A stretch of 12,119 nucleotides of DNA from the NCBI RefSeq assembly GCF_021107415.1, contig NZ_JAIOSW010000061.1:1-12119 (forward strand). Reading direction: 5' to 3'. Positions 6,464 through 12,119 of this stretch are shown here, piece by piece. Source of the DNA: Desulfobacula sp. (GTDB lineage Bacteria; Desulfobacterota; Desulfobacteria; Desulfobacterales; Desulfobacteraceae). A program made the translations under genes and the position numbers. Numbering within the stretch: the first letter of the stretch is position 1; every line of letters starts with the position of its first letter. Under the pieces are notes generated by a model. The model was not told where the DNA came from and did no database searches. It worked only from the letters and a program-made list of their open reading frames with translations.

Positions 6464-7312
6464 TTTGTAATCATAAAATCCTTTACCCGTCTTTCTTCCC
6501 AGCCAGCCGGCCTCAACATATTTTCTCAAAAGCGGGCAGGCTCTGTATTTTGAATCTTTAAAACCATCATACAATGTCTCCATGATAGCAAGGCAGGTAT
6601 CCAGACCAATGAGGTCTGCCAAAGCAAGCGGACCCATGGGATGGTTGGCACCCAGCCGCATCACCGTATCAATATCTTCGGGTTTTCCCACACTCTGGTA
6701 GAGGCAGAAGACGGCTTCATTGATCATGGGCATCAATATCCTGTTGGCAATAAAGCCCGGGAAATCATTGGCCTCTGCAGGGGTTTTCCCAAAGTCTTTA
6801 CACAGTTGCCAGGTAATATCAAATGTTTCACTTGATGTGGCAAGCCCCTTAATGACTTCAACCAGTTTCATCACAGGAACCGGATTCATAAAATGCATAC
6901 CGATGACTTTGTCCGGTCGGGATGTTCTGGCAGCTATTCTTCCAATGGGAATAGAGGACGTGTTGGTGGACAAAATCACTTCAGGCGCACAGATTTTATC
7001 CAGGTCTTCAAAAAGTTTAAATTTCAGGTCTTCTCTTTCCACGGCTGCTTCAACCACAAAGTCCACAGACCCCATATCTTTTAAATCAGTGGTGGTGGTG
7101 ATTCTGCCAAGGATTGTCTTTTTTGTATCCTCGGATATTCTTTCTTTTTTCACCATCCTGTCAAGATTTTTAGAAATAGTGGCAATGCCTTTTTCACAAA
7201 ATTCCTCTTTAATATCACTCATGACGACTTCAAGACCGCTTGCAGCTACAATCTGCGCAATCCCATTACCCATCTGACCGGATCCGATAACACCAAATCT
7301 CTTTACTTCCAT
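6461..7312 (-). CDS. hbd: 3-hydroxybutyryl-CoA dehydrogenase (3-hydroxyacyl-CoA dehydrogenase)
   Basis: This cytoplasmic enzyme performs NAD(P)-linked oxidation of (S)-3-hydroxybutyryl-CoA to acetoacetyl-CoA, or the reverse. At 283 residues it is the single-domain-pair bacterial type, not the large fused form. The Rossmann motif GSGQMG is at 10-15. Catalytic residues are in register with clostridial Hbd: Ser119 (STNTSS), His140 (HFMNPVPVM), Glu152 and Asn190 (FIANR). The C-terminus GRKTGKGFYDYK is the normal family end, so the gene is complete. GGAGG lies 4 nt before the ATG. It is the last gene of the operon, 71 nt after the thiolase that uses its product. Its TAG stop is formed by the edge of the palindromic element, and the terminator follows. 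Direction in vivo, oxidative or synthetic, is not shown; with icmF, oxidation of butyrate/isobutyrate is likely. Confidence 0.95.
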   Translation of the reverse strand: MEVKRFGVIGSGQMGNGIAQIVAASGLEVVMSDIKEEFCEKGIATISKNLDRMVKKERISEDTKKTILGRITTTTDLKDMGSVDFVVEAAVEREDLKFKLFEDLDKICAPEVILSTNTSSIPIGRIAARTSRPDKVIGMHFMNPVPVMKLVEVIKGLATSSETFDITWQLCKDFGKTPAEANDFPGFIANRILMPMINEAVFCLYQSVGKPEDIDTVMRLGANHPMGPLALADLIGLDTCLAIMETLYDGFKDSKYRACPLLRKYVEAGWLGRKTGKGFYDYK

Positions 7313-7383
7313 GGTTCCTCCTTAATTATACGTCTATCCCAAAAATTTAAATTCATTGTACTCTTTGATTATTCTTTGTCATA

Positions 7384-8559
7384 TCACCTGTTGACAACAA
7401 GCGCAACCGCTTCTCCGCCACCCAGGCAAAGAGAGGCAAGTCCTTTGTTAACATCTCTTTTTTCCATTTCATATAATAGTGTGGTCAATACCCTGGCACC
7501 GGATGCACCAATGGGATGGCCCAATGCAACGCTACCGCCGTTAACGTTTACCTTTTCAGGATCAAGTTCCAATACCCTGCCGATACCTGAAGAGCTTCCG
7601 GCAAAAGCTTCATTGATTTCAAACAGCTCAATATCTGAAATGGAAAGTCCTTCTTTTTTCAATACTTTGGGAATGGCATAAATCGGTGCCATTAAAACAT
7701 ATTTCATATCAATGCCATAGGATGCCTGGGAACCAATGGTGGCCATGATATTACAGCCAAGTTCCCTGGCTTTCTGCTCGCTCATGACAACTAAAGCTGA
7801 AGCTCCGTCACTGATAATGGATGCATTCCCGGCAGTTCCCACACCATCTTTTTTAAAGGCAGGTCTCATCTTTGAAAGAAATTCAAGACTTGTCTCTTTG
7901 GGGCATTCATCTGTATCAAAAATTTTGGGATCACCTTTTCTCTGGGGAATTTCCACGGGTACGATTTCATCTTTAAATCGCCCCTGGGCAATAGCTGCAT
8001 TGGCTCTTTTATAAGACTCAGCTGCAAATTCATCCTGAACTTCTCTTGATACTTCCCATTTTTCAGAACAAAGTTCATTGGATATGCCCATATGAAAATC
8101 ATTAATCACATCCCAGAGTCCGTCATGGACCATATGGTCTTCAATTTTTCCAGGCCCCATGCGAAAGCCCCATCTGGCCTTATCCATATAATAGGGTGCA
8201 TTGCTCATATTTTCCATACCGCCTGCAACCACCACATCTGCATCTCCACACTGGATGGCCTGGGCTGCCAGCATGACGGATTTTAAGGATGATCCGCAGA
8301 CCTTATTCACTGTAATGGACTCAACATCCCAAGGCAGCCCTGCTTTAACAGCAGCAATTTTTCCCGGGTTCTGGCCATACCCGCAGGGCAGGACCATGCC
8401 CATGATACACTCATTGATTTCTTTATCATCAATGCCCGCCCTTGTAATGGCTTCACGTATCACATGGGCTCCAAGATCTGTTGCACCGATTTTGCTTATT
8501 GTTCCACCAAAACTTCCTAAAGGGGTTCGTGTTGCACTGACGATTACTGCCTTATTCAT
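7384..8559 (-). CDS. atoB: Acetyl-CoA acetyltransferase (thiolase)
   Basis: This 391-residue thiolase is predicted to cleave acetoacetyl-CoA with CoA into two acetyl-CoA, or to condense them. Key residues match the well-studied Zoogloea biosynthetic thiolase almost number for number: nucleophile Cys88 (NKVCGSS), Asn316 (NEAFA), His348 (GHPIGASG) and Cys378 (CLGGG). The start is MNKAVIVSATRTPLGSFGG, and the full domain is present without gaps. A ribosome binding site, AAGGAG, lies 10 nt before the ATG. It stands 69 nt after icmF, most of that gap being the 42-nt palindrome, and before hbd, so thiolase and dehydrogenase form the final two beta-oxidation steps. Chain-length preference cannot be proved from sequence; a 3-ketoacyl-CoA thiolase of broader range remains possible. 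Confidence 0.94.
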   Translation of the reverse strand: MNKAVIVSATRTPLGSFGGTISKIGATDLGAHVIREAITRAGIDDKEINECIMGMVLPCGYGQNPGKIAAVKAGLPWDVESITVNKVCGSSLKSVMLAAQAIQCGDADVVVAGGMENMSNAPYYMDKARWGFRMGPGKIEDHMVHDGLWDVINDFHMGISNELCSEKWEVSREVQDEFAAESYKRANAAIAQGRFKDEIVPVEIPQRKGDPKIFDTDECPKETSLEFLSKMRPAFKKDGVGTAGNASIISDGASALVVMSEQKARELGCNIMATIGSQASYGIDMKYVLMAPIYAIPKVLKKEGLSISDIELFEINEAFAGSSSGIGRVLELDPEKVNVNGGSVALGHPIGASGARVLTTLLYEMEKRDVNKGLASLCLGGGEAVALVVNR

Positions 8560-8589
8560 ATTTAAAAATCTCCTTTAATTATTTTTTAA

Positions 8590-8631
8590 TAGTGTTTGAA
8601 CGAAAAATTAACGGTTTTCGGCCAAATACTA
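8590..8631. repeat. 42-nt short palindrome related to the 6319-6463 element
   Basis: TAGTGTTTGAACGAAAAA (from 8590) faces TAGTATTTGGCCGAAAAC (other strand, from 8631), leaving only a few bases in the middle. The ends share the TAGTG-Y-Y-Y-GACCG-R-AAA pattern with the large palindrome, so this looks like the two terminal repeats without the core. The TAG at 8629-8631, read on the minus strand, is the stop codon of icmF. It fills most of the icmF-thiolase gap and could form a hairpin in the operon mRNA. Confidence 0.65.
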
Positions 8632-9933
8632 CATATTTCTTCTATATTTTCCGCCCACCTCATATAACGCATGGGTGATAGTCCCCAAACTGCAAACCTT
8701 GACAGTCTCCATTAAGCTTTCAAACATGTTTTCACCACTCAATGCAGTCTGTTTCAATTTTTCAAGTGCTGCTTCAGATTTATCCTGACTCCTCTCTTTA
8801 AAAGTATTCAACCTTGCAATCTGGGCATCCTTCTGGTCATCAGTCGCCCTTGAAAGCTCCAGATGATCTGCCATTTCAGCGTAATCCGCATCAGGGTCTT
8901 CAAATGTATTAACACCGATAATGGGATGTTTGCCTGAATGTTTCAGGTGTTCATAATACATGGACTCTTCCTGGATTTTACCCCTCTGATATCCGGTTTC
9001 CATGGCACCCAGCACACCCCCTCTTTCCGTGATTCTTTCAAACTCTATAAGAACCGCCTCCTCCACAAGGTCTGTAAGCTCATCCACGATAAAACTTCCC
9101 TGCAAAGGATTCTCATTCTTGGTCAGTCCCCACTCCCGGTTGACAATCAACTGGATGGCAAGGGCACGCCTTACAGATTCGGCAGACGGCGTGGTAATAG
9201 CTTCATCAAATGCATTGGTATGCAAACTGTTGCAGTTATCATAAATGGCGCACAGCCCCTGGAGAGTGGTACGGATATCATTGAACTGGATATCCTGGCT
9301 GTGTAAAGATCTGCCCGAAGTCTGGATATGATATTTCAGTTTCTGGGATTTTTCATCTGCCTTGTATTTATATTTCATGGCCACAGCCCAGATCCTTCTG
9401 GCCACCCTTCCAATCACTGTATATTCCGGATCCATTCCATTGGAAAAGAAAAAGGAAAGAGACGGTGCAAAATAGTTAATATCCATCCCCCGGGAAAGAT
9501 AATATTCCACGTAGGTAAACCCGTTTGACAGGGTCAAGGCAAGCTGGGTAATGGGATTGGCCCCTGCCTCTGCAATATGATATCCTGAGATGGAAACCGA
9601 ATAAAAATTTCTCACCTGTTGATCAATAAAGTATTGCTGAATATCCCCCATCATTCTCAGGGCAAATTCAATGGAAAAAATACAGGTATTCTGTCCCTGG
9701 TCCTCCTTTAAAATATCTGCCTGGACCGTTCCCCTTACATTGGACAGGGCAAATTGTCTTATCTTTTCAACCTCATCTTCTAAAGGTTCCCGGCCATTCT
9801 CCTCTTTAAACTTCTCCATCTGCTGAACAATGGCAGTATTCATAAACATGGCCAGCATCATGGGCGCCGGACCGTTAATGGTCATGGAGACCGATGTATT
9901 GGGGGCACACAGATCAAATCCGTCATACAGCAC
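8629..9933 (-). pseudogene. icmF: IcmF C-terminal part: isobutyryl-CoA mutase barrel, out of frame
   Basis: This is the remainder of the B12-dependent mutase TIM barrel and the C-terminal region of the fused isobutyryl-CoA mutase. The sensible frame actually starts at 9960 (SICTLDDVK). A GTG at 9933 can open a 434-residue reading frame but has no ribosome binding site. Seen here: [11 protein letters not shown] (14-24), the substrate-pocket Gln81 (GQNTCIF) where methylmalonyl-CoA mutase has Arg, and SISGYH with His119. The end GGKYRRNM is the normal IcmF C-terminus. With seven missing residues restored, Gln81 becomes residue 738 of a 1091-residue protein, agreeing with the spacing I remember for Cupriavidus IcmF. 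Alone this piece lacks the first barrel strands and the cobalamin domain and should be inactive. The 3' end meets the short palindrome; thiolase follows. Confidence 0.88.
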
Positions 9934-11885
9934 TTTAACATCATCCAGAGTACAGATACTCTGCCGTAAATATCCGGGCGGATCTCCGGATCAAATCCAT
10001 AAAGGGTGGCCGAATCAAAGGCTGTGGACAATCTCTTGGCAGGGTAGGAGCCGGAAAGCAGTTTGAACCGCCGATTGGTATCCTCGGGACCCCCTTCGCC
10101 TGCAAACATCCTGGTGGGCTCTTCATCCGCCCGTTTTAAAGGAAACACCCCTGCAGTATAAGGAAAATTTCCTGCAAAGTTTTCTTTTCTCATCCACTTA
10201 TATTGTTCACCCGGATCTTTGAATTGCGGCAGGGATATTTTGGAAATTTTTGAATGGGACAATGATCTGCTGAACAAAGGCAGCTTAAATTCCGTGCCAC
10301 GAACATGATACACCAATTCATCCTTCCCATACATCTCTTTGCAGGTCTTGAATTCATCAATAATCTTATCGGTGTCTCCTTCTACAAGGGATTGGGCATC
10401 GGCAACTGCCTGCTTAAATTTTTCCAAAGCATCTGGAAATTGGTCAAGGCCATAATCATCCATAATTTTTGAAGCCTCAATCAAGTGCCAGCGTTTACGT
10501 ATGGCTTCAGCCTGATCTTCGGTGTTTTTATGGTATATTCTTACCGCATCGGCAATCTCGGCAAGGTATCTGGTTCTTTCCCCCGGGATAATAATGGTTT
10601 TTGAAGATGATGCTTTTTTACCCGATCTTGGGATACTAGACTCATATTTAATATTTTTCTTTTCTGCGATGAGATCCAGAAGTTCATGATAAAAGGCGGT
10701 TACACCGTCATCATTAAACTTGGATGCAATGGTTCCATACACCGGCAAATCTTTTGGATCCGTACCCCAGGCCTTACGATTTCTCTGAACTTGTTTTCGC
10801 ACATCCCTTAATGCATCTTCACTGCCCCTTTTCTCATACTTGTTCACCACAACAATATCGGCGTAATCCAGCATGTCTATTTTTTCCAGCTGGGAGGGTG
10901 CGCCAAATTCTGCCGTCATGACATAGATGGGTATATCTACAAGGTCAACCACCCTTGAATCCCCCTGACCAATACCGGCAGTTTCAACAATAATAATGTC
11001 ATAACCCGCCGCCTTGACCACATTGATTGCATCCGGCAAAGCCTCGGGAAGCTCTGTCTCGGATCGTCTGGTTGCCAGAGACCGCATATAGACACGACCT
11101 GTTTCTATGGAATTCATCCTGATTCTGTCACCTAACAGGGCACCGCCTGTTTTCCGTCTGGATGGATCACAGGAGATAATGGCAATATTAACGTCTTTAA
11201 GATCGTGGAGAATCCTGATGATCAATTCATCTGTCAAAGACGACTTGCCTGCGCCACCGGTTCCGGTTAACCCGATGATGGGAACATCCTTTTTGTCTGC
11301 CATTTCGGCAATGTTTGAAATAATTTTCTCAAATACTTCCCGGTCGTTGGCTTTGGCTTCCTGAACAGCAGAAATAAAATTTGCCGTCACATATTTATTA
11401 TCAATATTCAATTTCTCAAAATCAAGATTCTCAAAATCAACCGAAGAGACATCCATGGATCGCATCATATCATTGATCATACCCTGAAGCCCAATTTTTG
11501 CGCCGTCTTCAGGAGAATAGATCCTGGTCACGCCATAGGCATGCAGATCATCCATTTCCGAAGGAATGATAACACCCCCTCCACCGCCAAAAATCTTAAT
11601 ATGTGAACCACTCCTTTCTTTCAAGAGATCCACCATATACTTGAAATATTCAACATGCCCGCCCTGGTAACTGGATACGGCAATGCCCTGTGCATCTTCT
11701 TCTATTGCGGCATCCACGACTTCTTTTGCCGACCTGTTATGACCGATATGGATCACTTCGGCACCAGAGTCCTGCAAAATTCTTCTCATTATATTTATGG
11801 AAGCATCGTGACCGTCAAAAAGTGATGTGGCCGTAACGATTTTAACTGAATGTTTGGGTTTATAGCTTTCGGTTTCCATACTCAT
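9882..11885 (-). pseudogene. icmF: IcmF N-terminal part: B12 domain, G-protein chaperone, barrel start
   Basis: This is the N-terminal two thirds of isobutyryl-CoA mutase fused, which rearranges isobutyryl-CoA and butyryl-CoA. Domains in order: cobalamin-binding (about 10-145, with DGHDAS at 24-29 supplying the cobalt-ligand His26, and a GGGGG loop near 100-104), MeaB-like GTPase (about 200-405, P-loop GTGGAGKS 208-215, ETAGIGQGD 301-309, NKYE 348-351), linker, and start of the mutase barrel with RMFAGEGG, whose Phe594 is the isobutyryl-type pocket residue. After DIYG (641) the frame shifts and runs 26 unrelated residues to a stop. The start chosen is ATG 11885, which has AAGGAG 5 nt upstream; the ATG at 11906 has none. 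First gene after a partial TetR regulator. Whether the break is genuine or an assembly fault is open, but the GTPase and B12 domains are intact. Confidence 0.9.
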
Positions 11886-11911
11886 CGTTTCTCCTTTTTC
11901 AGACATTCGGG

Positions 11912-11936
11912 AGTTTGATTAAACTAAACAAAGTTT
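11912..11936. promoter_or_regulatory. Possible operator: alternating AGTTT/AAACT half-sites before icmF
   Basis: On the plus strand AGTTT (11912-11916), AAACT (11921-11925) and AGTTT (11932-11936) form two overlapping inverted repeats with 4-nt and 6-nt spacers. They lie between A/T-rich promoter-like sequence (minus-strand TATAGT and TATAAA around 11934-11946) and the icmF ribosome binding site. A TetR-type protein is encoded just upstream, so an operator is plausible, but the arms are short and the -35 is weak. Low certainty. Confidence 0.25.
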
Positions 11937-11996
11937 ATACACTATAATTTAACTGACATAAAATTTAAAAAAAATAAATGAAAATTTTTATTTCTA

Positions 11997-12119
11997 TTAA
12001 AATATAAGTCCAAGAATAAAATCTGTTTGAATTTTAATGTATTCCTCAATGGTAAAATTCCGCTGCACATGCCAGCGCCGGAAAGCCCACATCTGACCCA
12101 GCACCGATATATTGTGACC
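11997..12119 (-). CDS. TetR-family regulator, C-terminal fragment (cut by window edge)
   Basis: The last 40 residues of a protein that enters from the right edge and stops at TAA 11997-11999. The frame is open to base 12119. The ending, with GQMWAFRRWHVQRNF (8-22) followed by TIEEYIKIQTDFIL, strongly resembles the C-terminus of TetR-family regulators, where a W-x-F-R-R-W helix and a final EEY-helix form the dimerisation and ligand domain. The DNA-binding part is outside the window, so the family call rests on the tail alone. It is 111 nt upstream of the icmF start in the same direction. TetR proteins of this sort often control adjacent acyl-CoA degradation genes in response to an acyl-CoA, which is my inference for this operon. 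Confidence 0.7.
   Translation of the reverse strand, partial: GHNISVLGQMWAFRRWHVQRNFTIEEYIKIQTDFILGLIF

Noticed and set aside
6720..7277. 185-codon open frame on the plus strand opposite hbd
   Set aside because: It lies wholly antisense to a gene with complete catalytic residues; its translation shows no domain and has no ribosome binding site. Similar antisense frames occur over the thiolase (8201-8578) and the UspA-receiver gene (3677-4084).
9882..9960. Programmed frameshift joining the two icmF parts
   Set aside because: A frameshift would not restore the roughly seven conserved residues missing at the junction, and no slippery heptamer is seen there.
8629..11885. Methylmalonyl-CoA mutase
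   Set aside because: The B12 domain is N-terminal and fused to a MeaB-like GTPase, and the pocket has Phe/Gln instead of Tyr/Arg, which is the IcmF arrangement.

Overview
The window looks like chromosome of an anaerobic, sulfate-reducer-like Desulfobacterota bacterium, most plausibly Desulfobacteraceae or a relative of Desulfobacula. This rests on moderate-to-low GC, a LIV-type ABC transporter cluster ending in a UspA-receiver fusion protein, and a B12-dependent isobutyryl-CoA mutase beside butyrate-type beta-oxidation genes. The taxonomic call is inference from gene content, not a database match.

Layout. (1) Positions 6-4298, plus strand: livM permease, a periplasmic binding protein, livF ATPase, and a UspA-receiver fusion. 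The livH and livG partners are not visible and probably lie upstream. The gap between the binding protein and livF is rich in RNA-structure signals. (2) Positions 4336-4960, minus strand: an AT-rich toxin-antitoxin module (ribbon-helix-helix antitoxin, MazF-type toxin) with a promoter/operator, set between the two larger operons. (3) Positions 5007-6215, minus strand: an M24 (Xaa-Pro peptidase-like) gene interrupted by one in-frame TAA. (4) Positions 6238-12119, minus strand: a partial TetR-type regulator, then icmF, thiolase and 3-hydroxybutyryl-CoA dehydrogenase, ending in a strong intrinsic terminator. Together these would convert isobutyryl-CoA to butyryl-CoA and carry out the last two beta-oxidation steps to acetyl-CoA. 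The acyl-CoA dehydrogenase and crotonase steps are not in the window.

Three things stand out. First, icmF is broken by an apparent 19-nt deletion in the mutase barrel. Together with the nonsense codon in the M24 gene, that makes two damaged genes in 7 kb. Second, two palindromic elements with related ends (145 nt and 42 nt), each flanked by TA, sit so that their outer TAG is exactly the stop codon of hbd and of icmF. This suggests a MITE-like repeat family that settles at gene ends. Third, the gap between the binding-protein gene and livF holds a 15-bp perfect stem-loop, two competing smaller stems and a 13-nt tandem repeat, which may set the expression ratio of transporter subunits.

No gene-free stretch exceeds 300 bases once the broken 5' part of the M24 gene is counted. 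The 6216-6460 gap holds a terminator and the large palindrome.
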